Of a stretch of 64,000 bases of DNA, positions 9,625 through 18,467 are shown one piece after another; positions within the stretch are counted from its first letter, which is position 1, and each line of letters begins with the position of its first letter. A model generated the notes under the pieces. That model was given only the letters and a program-made list of their open reading frames with translations, had not been told where the DNA came from and made no database searches. The stretch spans positions 558,001 to 622,000 of the forward strand of contig LR134390.1 in NCBI GenBank assembly GCA_900637705.1, read 5' to 3'. The position numbers and the translations under genes are program-made. This DNA comes from Fusobacterium varium (GTDB lineage Bacteria > Fusobacteriota > Fusobacteriia > Fusobacteriales > Fusobacteriaceae).

Positions 9625-10806
9625 ATGAGGATGGAGAAAAAATTAAAGAAAGCTTTTGAATTCATTAAGCAAGAAGAAGAAACAATGAAAAAGTTATGGT
9701 TTGATTTATGTAGAATAGAAAGTCAATCTTTAGATAGAGAAGGGATAAATAAAGCAGTTGAATTTTTAGAAAAAAATCTTAAAAACTTTGGAATGAAAAC
9801 ACAGGTATTTGATTATGGCAGTGGTGGAAATAGTATAACTGCTTATTTTGACAATGGAAGTAAAGAACTTGAAACAATTATAATCGGGCATTTAGATACT
9901 GTGCATAAAAAAGGTAGTTTTGGAGAAGAGGTTATAAGAATAGATGAAGCTAATGATATGGTTTATGGACCTGGAGTTCTTGACTGTAAAGGTGGAGTGG
10001 TAATAGGAGCCTTTGTTGCGAGAGTTTTAAATCATATTGGATATGATAAAATTGTGAAGCTTGCATATTCAGGAGATGAAGAAGTAGGGCATCAAACTAC
10101 TAATGGAAAAGGAAAAGAGTTTTTTTTAGAAGAAGCAAAAGGATTTAAAACTGCAATAGATTGTGAAACAGGTTTTACAGATGGTAGAATTGTTGTTGGA
10201 AGAAAAGGGGCAGCGAGATTTCAAATTATAATACAAGGAAAAGGAGCTCATGCAGGAAATGAACCTGAAAATGGTGTTAGTGCAATTAAAGAAGCAGCTT
10301 ATAAAATTCTTAGGATAGAAGAAGAGAATGACTATAATAACACACATTATAATGTTGGAATAATTAATGGAGGAACTAATGTAGGAAGTATTCCAGAAAA
10401 TTGTACTTTGACTATTGATGTAAGATATAGAAAAGCTTCTGATATAAAAGAAATAAGAGATTTTTTGGAGAGAGTAACCAAAAAAACATATGTAAAAGGA
10501 ACAAAATCTGAATTAAAAGAAATACTAATTTTTGACTCTATGGATGAAACTGAAAAAAATAAAAGATTATTTGAAATAGTAAAGGAGAATTCAGAAAGAT
10601 TAAATTTAGGAATACCATATCCATGTTTTTTAGGGGGAGGGTCTGATGCAGCTTATACAGTAGCCTTAGGAATACCAACTATTTGTGCAATGGGAGTACA
10701 AGGATATGAAAATCATACTATAAGAGAAAGAGCTGTAATAAGTTCTTTTGTTGAAAGAACAAAACTTATTGTTGCTTCAATATTATCATTGCCAGAAGTA
10801 ATTTAA
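9625..10806 (+). CDS. M20 family zinc peptidase (carboxypeptidase G2-like)
   Basis: A 393-residue cytosolic metallopeptidase of the M20 clan. Metal and catalytic residues are visible: H89-x-D91 (GHLDTV), D120 in GPGVLDCKGG, E152/E153 in SGDEEVGH, and a C-terminal H in YENHTIRERA. The lid or dimerisation domain lies between about residues 185 and 295 (GRKGAARFQIIIQGKGAHAG). The order of motifs is closest to the glutamate carboxypeptidase (CPG2)/ArgE/DapE group; the exact substrate is unknown. ATG codons at 9625 and 9631 are both possible after the GGGGG site; the first is used here. It is monocistronic and followed by a strong terminator. Confidence 0.85.
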   Translation: MRMEKKLKKAFEFIKQEEETMKKLWFDLCRIESQSLDREGINKAVEFLEKNLKNFGMKTQVFDYGSGGNSITAYFDNGSKELETIIIGHLDTVHKKGSFGEEVIRIDEANDMVYGPGVLDCKGGVVIGAFVARVLNHIGYDKIVKLAYSGDEEVGHQTTNGKGKEFFLEEAKGFKTAIDCETGFTDGRIVVGRKGAARFQIIIQGKGAHAGNEPENGVSAIKEAAYKILRIEEENDYNNTHYNVGIINGGTNVGSIPENCTLTIDVRYRKASDIKEIRDFLERVTKKTYVKGTKSELKEILIFDSMDETEKNKRLFEIVKENSERLNLGIPYPCFLGGGSDAAYTVALGIPTICAMGVQGYENHTIRERAVISSFVERTKLIVASILSLPEVI

Positions 10807-10843
10807 GAATATTTATAAAAATAAAGATATTTAAAAACAATGG

Positions 10844-10906
10844 ACTTCATTTATAGTAAACAGTTAAAGAGATAAGAAACTGTTTATTATAAATGAAGTT
10901 TTTTTA
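10844..10906 (+). terminator. Rho-independent terminator after the M20 peptidase
   Basis: A stem of about 23 bp runs from ACTTCATTTATAGTAAACAG to its near-perfect complement CTGTTTATTATAAATGAAGT, with a short loop and a run of seven T residues. Confidence 0.85.
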
Positions 10907-11356
10907 TAACAAGTTTTAATTTATAAATTATAAATTAAAATTAAAGTAAAATAACATTTTCAAATGATTAAGAACTTAAGTATTATAATTTATATAGTTT
11001 CTTTTCTAAATTGAGCACTTAAAAAATATTTTGTTCTAATTACAAAGTTATAAATATAAATAATAACAATAATATTTTTATTATCTCGAAACGAAAGATT
11101 ATCTTCTATAAAACTTAAAAATAAATGTGTCAATGATGTGACAATTATACAAAAAAATATACATGAAAATTATAAGAAAATAAAAAACTTAGATAGTCTT
11201 ATATATATAATTTAATCCGTCTATATACATATATGATATGAATAAAATCATTGAAATAAAGAATAAAAAGATGCTGTGACAGATTTCTTGGTATTTTCAC
11301 GCAGATTTCATTAAAATTTATTATATTAATACTGTAGAAAGTAAGAAATTATAAGA
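10907..11356. other. Long AT-rich upstream region of the first porin, no gene
   Basis: No open frame with coding character or ribosome site is seen. One small dyad, TGTCA-ATGATG-TGACA at 11128-11143, could be a regulator site. Further short near-palindromes occur around 11084-11105. Clear -35/-10 boxes could not be chosen with confidence. The length (about 560 bp to the porin start) suggests extended transcriptional control. Confidence 0.5.
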
Positions 11357-11472
11357 GTTGCTAATTATCTTATAATTATTTTTCTCTTAAATTTAAAGAT
11401 ATAAGAATATGACAATTTCCCAGGTTGTTATATTCTTATACTTTATAATAATAAATACTAGGGGGTATTTTT
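11357..11472 (+). promoter_or_regulatory. Structured 5' leader of the first FomA-like porin
   Basis: The leader contains GTTGCTAAT (11357-11365), then a 15-bp hairpin: ATAAGAATATGACAA at 11401-11415 pairs with TTGTTATATTCTTAT at 11425-11439 (one G-U), with the 9-nt loop TTTCCCAGG. No T-run follows, so it is not a terminator. An unusually strong AGGGGG site ends 7 nt before the ATG. The second porin has the same GTTGCTAAT box, a hairpin with a different stem sequence but the same TTTCCCAG loop, and the same AGGGGG site. The loop could pair with the G-run (three G-C, two G-U pairs), which would hide the ribosome site. Confidence 0.6.
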
Positions 11473-12579
11473 ATGAAAAAATCTTTATTATTAGTTGGTG
11501 CATTCTTAACAGTTGCAGCAATGGCACAGGCAAAAGAAATAGTTCCTGCTCCAGTAGTTGTAGAAGAGGCACCAGTACAAGTTGTAGAAAAAGAAGTTAT
11601 TGTTTACAGAGACAGAGAACCACAAGGATTCAGACCAAATGGATATGTTGATTTACAATATAGATATTATGGAGAAGCTGAAGAACTTAATTACAAAAAT
11701 AATGGTGTCAGCAATAACTATGGAAGAACACAATTAATGGGAAGAATTAATATGACTGAGAATCAAGCTTTAGAATATAGAATCAGATCATATAATGATT
11801 GGAATTCTTCTTCTAATGATAAACAAAAAGGAGAAGATGGAACTCAAACAAGATTGAGATATTTTTATAATCACGGAAATGTAGGAGATTCTAGTGTAAA
11901 TTTAACATCTAGAATAGAGTATAGAAAAGAAGCTGAAAGTGATGCACAATCATTAGAATATCAAGCAAGATTTAATTTTGCTGATTATTTATTCAATAAT
12001 GATTTTGTAAAAACTACTGAATTTACAATCGCTCCTAAATATAAATATTATTGGGCATCTAATAGTGATGATTATCAAAATAGATTAGGAGTAGATTTAT
12101 TTACAATGCATCAATTTCCATTTGGATTTTCATTTGAATTTAACTTATATGGAGATCAATATTTTTATGGACAACGTCAATATACTAATGATCACAGTAC
12201 TGTAAAAAATAATACTGGTTTAACTATGGAAGCTTATTTGTACAATACAACTAATTTATATACAAATGACAAATTTGATATAGACTTCTATTTTGAGGGA
12301 GGATATGACCCATATAACTGGAATTCAGAGAAAGTATTAAAAACAGCTATAAATGAAAAAGGGGATTTAAACGATCCTACAAATTATACATATAATGATA
12401 ATACATATGAATTGTATGCTTATCCACAAATTATAACAACATATAAAGTTAGTCCTAACTTTAATGTATATGCTTCTTTAGGAGCAGAATATAGAAACTG
12501 GGCAAATATAAATCAAAAAAGTGCTAAAGATTGGAGATGGCAGCCAACAGCTGTTATAGGATTTAAGACTACTTTTTAA
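11473..12579 (+). CDS. FomA-family major outer membrane porin, copy 1
   Basis: A 368-residue outer-membrane beta-barrel of the Fusobacterium FomA porin family, forming diffusion channels and acting in adhesion in F. nucleatum. A signal peptide (MKKSLLLVGAFLTVAAMAQA) is probably cleaved after residue 20. The mature start shows the family segment VVEKEVIVYRDR, then RPNGYVDLQYRYYGE. Alternating aromatic strands run to the C-terminal DWRWQPTAVIGFKTTF, ending in Phe as barrel proteins do. The first 45 or so residues are almost identical to the porin downstream, while the barrel regions differ, consistent with tandem duplication and divergence of surface loops. It has its own terminator, so the copies are probably expressed separately. 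Confidence 0.9.
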   Translation: MKKSLLLVGAFLTVAAMAQAKEIVPAPVVVEEAPVQVVEKEVIVYRDREPQGFRPNGYVDLQYRYYGEAEELNYKNNGVSNNYGRTQLMGRINMTENQALEYRIRSYNDWNSSSNDKQKGEDGTQTRLRYFYNHGNVGDSSVNLTSRIEYRKEAESDAQSLEYQARFNFADYLFNNDFVKTTEFTIAPKYKYYWASNSDDYQNRLGVDLFTMHQFPFGFSFEFNLYGDQYFYGQRQYTNDHSTVKNNTGLTMEAYLYNTTNLYTNDKFDIDFYFEGGYDPYNWNSEKVLKTAINEKGDLNDPTNYTYNDNTYELYAYPQIITTYKVSPNFNVYASLGAEYRNWANINQKSAKDWRWQPTAVIGFKTTF

Positions 12580-12610
12580 ACTTTAAAAGTCTAGATATTA
12601 ACATGAAAGG

Positions 12611-12640
12611 AAAAAACTCTTTTTATAAAAGAGTTTTTTT
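12611..12640 (+). terminator. Terminator after porin copy 1
   Basis: AAAAAACTCTTTT pairs with AAAAGAGTTTTTTT around a short TA-rich loop, ending in a run of seven T residues 60 bp after the porin stop. Confidence 0.85.
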
Positions 12641-12717
12641 CGTTAGACAACACTAATAAAACATATTTTCTTCACTTTTCTATATTATATTCTTTGTATA
12701 AGAGAAATATTGTAAAA

Positions 12718-12867
12718 GTTGCTAATCTTTTATATATTATTGCTCTTCCCAAGAATAAGGTGATAATTTACCAGTTTCCCAGATTAGGTAAATTATCATC
12801 TTTAGTGTGAATTATTATATATTTCGGTATATATAATTTAAAATATAGAAAATAGGGGGTATTTTTT
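12718..12867 (+). promoter_or_regulatory. Structured 5' leader of the second FomA-like porin
   Basis: GTTGCTAAT (12718-12726) is followed by a 16-bp hairpin: AAGGTGATAATTTACC at 12757-12772 pairs with GGTAAATTATCATCTT at 12787-12802, around a loop containing TTTCCCAG. A second hairpin at about 12814-12836 has a TTCG loop. An AGGGGG ribosome site precedes the ATG at 12868. The architecture matches the leader of copy 1 although the stem sequences differ. Confidence 0.6.
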
Positions 12868-13938
12868 ATGAAAAAATCTTTATTATTAGTTGGTGCATTC
12901 TTAACAGTTGCAGCAATGGCACAAGCTAAAGAAGTTGTACCTGCTCCAGTTGTAGTAACAGAAGCACCAGTACAAGTAGTTGAAAAAGAAGTTATTGTCT
13001 ACAGAGACAGAGCGCCTCTAGGATTCAGACCAAATGGATATGTAGATTTACAATACAGATGGTATGGAGAAACTGAAAACAAAGAAAATGGAGAAAATCC
13101 TTGGGCAGGAAAAACTAACTATTCAAGAACTCAGTTAATGGGAAAAATCAACATGACTGAAAATCAAGCTTTTGAATACAGAATCAGAAATTATAACAGT
13201 GTTTCTGCAAAAGAAGGAACTGGAAAAAATGGTACTGATACAAGATTAAGATATTTCTATAATCATGGAAATTTAGGAGATTCTAATGTTAATCTTACAT
13301 CAAGAATCCACTACAGAGATAGAAATGATACTGATGGACATCAAGAATTAGAATACCAAGCAAGATTTAATTTTGCTGAGTATATGTTTAATAACGATTT
13401 TGTAAAAACTACTAACTTTGTAGTTGCACCTAAATATCGTTATGAATGGGGATCTGGAAATGATGATGATTATGATAATCAAATCGGAGCAGATTTATAT
13501 ACTTACTTTGAATTACCATTAGGATTCTCTTTTGAGTTTAATATGTATAATACTCAACATTTCTATGGAAGAGATCATGTATATGACAGAGGAAACAAAA
13601 TAAAAGATAAAAACTTTACAATTGATGTAGAGGCTTATATCTATAACACAACTAATCTATACACTAATGGAGATGTAACAGTTGATTTCAACTTCGAAGG
13701 TGGATATGATGATTACAGCTGGTCACAATATAAGAAATTTGGAGCTTTAGATCAAAAACAAGACTATGAATTATATGCATTACCATATGTTCAAGTTAAC
13801 TATCAAGCTACTCCAAACTTCAAAGTATATGCAGCAGCTGGAGCAGAATATAGAAACTGGGCAATCACTGCTAAAAGCGATGCTAAAGACTGGAGATGGC
13901 AGCCAACTGTATTTGCAGGATTTAGAGCTTCATTCTAG
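12868..13938 (+). CDS. FomA-family major outer membrane porin, copy 2
   Basis: A 356-residue paralogue of the preceding porin. The signal peptide is identical in copy 1 and copy 2 (cleavage after residue 20, AQA-KE), as is most of the periplasmic linker, and the end of the barrel is DWRWQPTVFAGFRASF with a terminal Phe. The central barrel differs in its likely surface loops, for example NKENGENPWAGKTNYSRTQL in place of the copy 1 loop. Codon choice uses more C-ending codons (AAC, TAC, TTC) than most genes here, which fits a highly expressed protein. It has its own leader and terminator. Whether it or copy 1 is the functional equivalent of FomA cannot be told. Confidence 0.9.
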   Translation: MKKSLLLVGAFLTVAAMAQAKEVVPAPVVVTEAPVQVVEKEVIVYRDRAPLGFRPNGYVDLQYRWYGETENKENGENPWAGKTNYSRTQLMGKINMTENQAFEYRIRNYNSVSAKEGTGKNGTDTRLRYFYNHGNLGDSNVNLTSRIHYRDRNDTDGHQELEYQARFNFAEYMFNNDFVKTTNFVVAPKYRYEWGSGNDDDYDNQIGADLYTYFELPLGFSFEFNMYNTQHFYGRDHVYDRGNKIKDKNFTIDVEAYIYNTTNLYTNGDVTVDFNFEGGYDDYSWSQYKKFGALDQKQDYELYALPYVQVNYQATPNFKVYAAAGAEYRNWAITAKSDAKDWRWQPTVFAGFRASF

Positions 13939-13997
13939 TAAGTTAGGTTACTACTTTACAACTTAGGACATTCTTAACTAACCAACATTATAAAGGG

Positions 13998-14034
13998 GAG
14001 TTAGCCAAAGCTTTTATTTTGGTTAACTCTTTTT
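13998..14034 (+). terminator. Terminator after porin copy 2
   Basis: GAGTTAGCCAAA pairs with TTTGGTTAACTC (one G-U), followed by TTTTT, 60 bp after the porin stop. Confidence 0.85.
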
Positions 14035-14080
14035 CTTATACATAAAAAATAAGAATAAAAAATGGGAGGACAATAAATAA

Positions 14081-14741
14081 ATGAAAAAATTTTAATAGTA
14101 GAAGATGAAATGGAGATAAGAAATATTTTGAAATTATATCTTCTAAAGGAAGGTTATGATGTTACAGAAGCAGAAGATGGAGAAGTAGCGATAAAACTTT
14201 TTTATGAAAAGCCATTTGATTTGGTAATACTTGATATAATGCTACCTAAAAAGATGGTTGGAGTGTTTTGAGAGAAATAAAAAAGTATAGTTCTGTTCCT
14301 GTTATGATATTATCTGCAAGAGATGATGATGAAGATGAATTATTTGGTTTTGAAATAGGAACAGATGAGTACATAACTAAACCTTTTAATAACAAAATAC
14401 TTTTAGCAAGAATAAAGACTCTTATAAAGAATACAAGTAACAATACTGATCATATTATTGAGTTAGGAAAGATAACTATTAATGATACATCTCATACAGT
14501 AACAGTAGAAGGCAAGGAAGTTATTTTAGCTCCTAAAGAATATGAACTTCTTATATATCTTATAAAAAATCATAAAATTGCCTTAAGTAGAGATAAAATG
14601 CTTACAGAAGTATGGGGATATGATTTTCCTGGAAGTGATAGAACAATTGACACCCATATAAAAAATTTGAGAAAAAAATTGGGAGATGAATGTATAAAAA
14701 CTGTTAGAGGAATAGGATATAAATTTGAAATAAAAAATTAG
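14081..14741 (+). CDS. OmpR/PhoB-family response regulator, two frameshifts as read
   Basis: A two-component response regulator with an N-terminal receiver domain and a C-terminal winged-helix DNA-binding domain, about 220 residues when repaired. One A must be added in the A6 run at 14084-14089 (giving MKKILIVEDEMEIRN) and one in the A5 run at 14248-14252 (giving DIMLPKKDGWSVLREIKK). With these the acidic pocket, the phospho-accepting Asp in LVILDIMLP, the VPVMILSARD switch region and YITKPF Lys are all present. The output domain ends with SDRTIDTHIKNLRKKLGDE and VRGIGYKFE, typical of OmpR-type DNA binders. GGGAGG lies before the ATG. It is followed by its histidine kinase. Target genes are unknown; the adjacent porins are candidates by position only. 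Confidence 0.85.
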
Positions 14742-14757
14742 GAGGAACACAAAGTTA

Positions 14758-16144
14758 ATGAAAAAAATTTTTTATAAAATATTTTTTGCTTTTATTGTAA
14801 TCTCTTACCTTCCACTAATAGTAATATATTATTTTAATTTTTTATATATGGATAAATATATCGTTCAAAATACAAAAGAACAATTAATAAAAGTATCTGA
14901 AGATATCTCAATTAAAGATATTCCTTTGGATAAAATAATAGATAGCAAAAAAAATAAAGATATAAAAATAGCATATATAAATTTTCAGAAATCTGAAAAA
15001 GAAAGTGAACTTTTCAATTATTTTAATAAAACTGAAATAAAAGCTAATTTAGAAAAACTCCATACTGGAGATTATACAATAAGACTTACAAGCATGACAG
15101 ATTTTCTTAACTATTTTCTTCTTATAAAGAAAATATCAAATACAGAGTTTTTAGTGATTATATCACCAACCATAGTTCCTAATGTTGTAACTAAGATGAT
15201 GTCATCATTTTACTTGGATTTGTCAGCTTTTATAGTACCAATACTTTTTGTTTTAGCATATATTTTCTCAAAATATTTTTCTGATCCAATTGTGACTTTG
15301 GAAAAAATATCATCTAAAATATCAAAATTAGATTTTTCATCAAATATAGACTTTAAATATAACAATGAATTGGAAACTCTTGGAAATAATTTAAAGGGAA
15401 TGTCTGAAAAACTAAAAAATAATATAGATGAATTGAATAATTTAAATTTACAAATGAAAATAGAGTTAAAGGAAAAAGAGAAATTAATAAATTTTGAAAA
15501 AGATTTTATGCGTTCAATAGGACATGAATTAAAAACACCTATTGCCATAATTAATGGATATATAGAAGCACTTCAAGATGACATTGTGTCAGATGAAGAA
15601 AAAATAATGTGTATTCTATTATATATAATGAAGGAATGTTTCTTGATAAACTTATCAAGAATTTAAATACATATTTAAAATATGAATTTAATTTTTCTGA
15701 TGAGAGTTATGAAGAATTTCAATTAAAAGAATTATTAGAAGAAAAATTAAATAAGTATAATCTTGATTTTGTTAAAAAAATATAGGAATAAAAATAGACA
15801 TAGATGAAAGTAAAATTTTTATTGATAAATATCGTGTGTCTATAATTTTAAATAATCTTTTTACTAATGCTATTACTTATGTAGATGATAGAAAGAAGAT
15901 TGAGATAGAATTTAAAGATAAAATTTTAAGAATATCAAATAGCTCTGCATATATACCAGAAGAAAAATTTAAAAATATATTTAGACCATTTTATAAACTT
16001 GATTCTTCTAGAAATAGAAAATATGGTGGAGCAGGCTTAGGGCTTTCAATTGTAAAAAATATATTAACCAGTTTAAATCTGGAACATAGCCTTATTTTCG
16101 ATGAAGAAAAAAATTATGTTATATTCACAATAAAATTTAATTAA
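14758..16144 (+). CDS. Sensor histidine kinase, two frameshifts as read
   Basis: The membrane sensor partner of the preceding regulator, about 462 residues when repaired. Two membrane segments (about residues 8-28 and 155-172) bracket a periplasmic sensor domain of about 125 residues, followed by a HAMP-like linker. The phospho-accepting His is in SIGHELKTPIAIINGY (dimerisation domain). The ATP-binding domain shows the N box LNNLFTNAITY and the G2 box KYGGAGLGLSIVKNIL; the G1 box is replaced by an RISNSS-type segment, as in the VanS-like subgroup. Adding one A in the A6 run at 15599-15604 and one in the A7 run at 15774-15780 restores the frame. The stimulus is unknown. Confidence 0.82.
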
Positions 16145-16152
16145 AAAAGTTC

Positions 16153-16183
16153 TTGACCCTCAAGTAGCTTTATAGTTTAAAAT
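16153..16183 (+). promoter_or_regulatory. MerR-type promoter with 19-bp spacer (pump operon 1)
   Basis: TTGACC (16153-16158) and TAAAAT (16178-16183) are separated by 19 bp rather than 17, the hallmark of promoters activated by MerR-family proteins. The spacer carries the dyad-like CTCAAGTAGCTTTATAG. An almost identical element precedes the second pump operon at 23184, whose last gene is a MerR regulator. It reads toward the TetR gene at 16358 and overlaps the left arm of the terminator that ends the histidine kinase transcript. Confidence 0.6.
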
Positions 16184-16262
16184 TAATGTTGTTTTGGAAA
16201 ACATTTTTCTCTACTTACCTAGAATTCTTAGTTTTCTAGATTTTACAACATTAATTTTTTAT
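16180..16262 (+). terminator. Terminator after the histidine kinase gene
   Basis: AAATTAATGTTGT near 16180-16192 pairs with ACAACATTAATTT near 16243-16255, followed by a T-rich run. The loop contains a smaller inner hairpin (CTAGAA/TTTCTAG). The left arm overlaps the -10 box of the MerR-type promoter. Confidence 0.6.
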
Positions 16263-16284
16263 TTTTTGAAATAATAAAAAAACA

Positions 16285-16334
16285 TTGACTTATGAGTCAA
16301 GAAGGTGTAAAATTTACCAATGACCTATTGGTCA
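16285..16334 (+). promoter_or_regulatory. Promoter and two candidate operators of the TetR-family gene
   Basis: TTGACT (16285-16290), a 17-bp spacer and TAAAAT (16308-16313) form a near-consensus promoter. A perfect dyad TTGACTTATGAGTCAA (16285-16300) covers the -35 box, and a second dyad TGACCTATTGGTCA (16321-16334) lies just past the -10, over the probable transcription start. Such placement suits repression, most simply autorepression by the TetR-family product of the next gene. Confidence 0.7.
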
Positions 16335-16357
16335 AAAAAAATTATAAGGAGTAGGGT

Positions 16358-16996
16358 ATGTCAGGTGTAGGGAAAAAAGAGCAGATACTAGAAGCTGCTA
16401 CAAAACTCATACTAAAAAAAGGTTATTCTCATACTTCAGTTGAAGATATAACTAACGAAATGGGGATAGCTAAAGGGAGTTTTTATACTTACTTTAAGTC
16501 AAAAAATTTATTATTAAAGACTATTGCAGAGAAGAAAATTGATGAAATGATAGAAAAACAGGATAATATTCTTAAGAATGCTCTTTCTTTTGAAGAAACT
16601 TTAAAGAATATTATTCTGGTAAGACTTAAATTTTCCAATGAGAGTATGAAAAGAGAACTTGTATTAATAAGCTTAATAAAAAATATGGAAGCTTTGAGTC
16701 CTGAAATAAAAGAGATATTAAAAAGAATAGGAGAAATAAATATAGATTTTATAAAAAAATTACTTATAAAATTTAAATCTGAGTTAAAAGCAGAAGAGGA
16801 AAATTTTCAAAGATATTCAGAACTTATCAGTGCCATTATACGAGAATTTAAAGTAGTAAGTTTTTTCTTGGATAAAGAGTGTAATGAGAATATTTTTATT
16901 CAAGATTTTGATACAGTAATAGAGAAAATGAATAATGAAAAACTTGAAGAAGGTATAGATTTTATATATAGATGTATTATAAAAATATTAAAATAA
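16358..16996 (+). CDS. TetR/AcrR-family transcriptional regulator
   Basis: A 212-residue repressor-type regulator. The N-terminal DNA-binding region is textbook TetR: KKEQILEAATKLILKKGYSH followed by TSVEDITNEMGIAKGSFYTY, helix-turn-helix at about residues 27-47. The rest is a helical ligand-binding and dimerisation domain. ATAAGGAG precedes the ATG. It heads an operon with a TolC-like channel, adaptor and RND pump, so it most likely represses the efflux operon and itself through the two dyads in its promoter. The inducer is unknown. Confidence 0.9.
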   Translation: MSGVGKKEQILEAATKLILKKGYSHTSVEDITNEMGIAKGSFYTYFKSKNLLLKTIAEKKIDEMIEKQDNILKNALSFEETLKNIILVRLKFSNESMKRELVLISLIKNMEALSPEIKEILKRIGEINIDFIKKLLIKFKSELKAEEENFQRYSELISAIIREFKVVSFFLDKECNENIFIQDFDTVIEKMNNEKLEEGIDFIYRCIIKILK

Positions 16997-17040
16997 TAAA
17001 AAATAACTATTAATAATTTATGAATATTTAGGAGGTAGTA

Positions 17041-18312
17041 ATGAAAAAAATATTAGGATTGCTTTTAATACTAAGTAGTTCGCTGTTTGCTAGAGAAATT
17101 ACTCTGGATCAGGCTATACAGATGGCATTAGAAAATAGTAAAGAAATTAAAGTTTCTGAGAAAGATGTTGAAGTATCAAAATTAAAAGTAGGAATAGCAT
17201 TCAAAGATGCTCTGCCAAGTGTTGTATATAATGGAAAATATACTAGGGGCGAATATGAGCGTAAAATGTATAAACATGGTTGGGAAGAACAAGTGGATAG
17301 AAAAGGTGGTTATACTCAGACTATATCTATATCACAGCCGTTATTCCAAGGAGGAGCAATTCTAGGTGGAATAAAAGGTGCAAAGGCATATAAAAGTATA
17401 GCTAATTTATTGTATTTAGGAGAGAGAAGAGATACAAGACTTAGAACTATCCAAAATTATTCTAATATTGTTAAATATCAAAAAGATTTAGAAGCTCTGG
17501 AAGCTTCTAAAAAAGAACTTCAAGCTAGATATAATAAACAGAAAGCACAGCTGGATTTAAGACTTATAACTAAAACAGATTTATTAAAAACTGAATATTC
17601 ACTTTTAGATGTAGAGTCACAAATTATTGGAACTAAAAATGGAATAACTATTGAAAAAGAAAATCTTAAAATAAAAACAGGAATTCCAAAACATGAAGAT
17701 GTAAGTGTTGTAGAATTTGAAGTTCCTATGTATTTGAGCAGAAACATAAACTTTAAAGCTGATTTAGATCAAGCTATGAATGAAAGTATAAATGCCTTGG
17801 TAGCTAAAAATTATGTAGAAGCAGCAGATGCAAGTAGAATAGTATCAAGAGCAGATATGCTTCCTAAGGTAAATGCCTTTGCAAGTTATGGTACATCAGA
17901 AAGAACAAAATACAATCCAACAATAGATGAAGCAGAATGGAGAGGTGGAATAGAAGTAACATGGAATGTATTTGAATTTGGAAAGAACTATGATAATTAC
18001 AGAGTAGCAGCAATAGGAAAAGAACAGGAAATGTTGAGAGAGAAGATATCTAAAGACAGTATAGATATAAATGTAACAGATGCTTATTTAGAATTGATAA
18101 AAATGGAAAAAGAGAGAGATTCTAAAGAAAGAGCAATGGAAGCAGCAATAGAAAACTTTAGAATGGATCAAGAAAGATATGATGCAGGATTGATTTCGAC
18201 AGTGGATTACTTATTATCTGAATCACAGGTAAGAGAAGCAACAGTAGCATATAATCAAATAGTAATAGATTATTTATATGCATTTGAAAAATACAGATCA
18301 CTGCTTATTTAG
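17041..18312 (+). CDS. TolC-family outer membrane efflux channel
   Basis: A 423-residue outer-membrane channel of the OEP/TolC family that links RND pumps to the outside. A signal peptide (MKKILGLLLILSSSLFA) is followed by REITLDQAIQMALENSKEIK, the usual OEP opening. Two repeat halves of coiled-coil helices are visible, ending in AGLISTVDYLLSESQVREA and VIDYLYAFEKYRSLL. AGGAGGTAGTA precedes the ATG. It is the only OEP gene in the window and lies between the TetR gene and the first adaptor, so it may serve both RND systems. The 155-bp gap before the adaptor contains possible attenuator hairpins. Confidence 0.9.
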   Translation: MKKILGLLLILSSSLFAREITLDQAIQMALENSKEIKVSEKDVEVSKLKVGIAFKDALPSVVYNGKYTRGEYERKMYKHGWEEQVDRKGGYTQTISISQPLFQGGAILGGIKGAKAYKSIANLLYLGERRDTRLRTIQNYSNIVKYQKDLEALEASKKELQARYNKQKAQLDLRLITKTDLLKTEYSLLDVESQIIGTKNGITIEKENLKIKTGIPKHEDVSVVEFEVPMYLSRNINFKADLDQAMNESINALVAKNYVEAADASRIVSRADMLPKVNAFASYGTSERTKYNPTIDEAEWRGGIEVTWNVFEFGKNYDNYRVAAIGKEQEMLREKISKDSIDINVTDAYLELIKMEKERDSKERAMEAAIENFRMDQERYDAGLISTVDYLLSESQVREATVAYNQIVIDYLYAFEKYRSLLI

Positions 18313-18344
18313 AAATATCTTACATAACGAATTATGCTTGAGCA

Positions 18345-18403
18345 ATTACTTATAATTTCAAAGAAGTTTTATAAGGTAATTAGTATCTTTGTAAAACTTT
18401 TTT
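18345..18403 (+). terminator. Possible intra-operon attenuator
   Basis: AAGAAGTTTTA (18361-18371) pairs with TAAAACTTTTTT (18392-18403), giving a terminator-like hairpin ending in T residues. An overlapping alternative pairs AATTACTTATAA (18345-18356) with TTATAAGGTAATT (18370-18382). The two share bases and partly exclude one another. This lies between the channel and adaptor genes and could lower pump expression relative to the channel. Confidence 0.45.
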
Positions 18404-18467
18404 AAATTTACTTGTATATAAAAATCAAGTTTAGAATTAATCATCAGGGATTTTAGGAGGAATAAAA

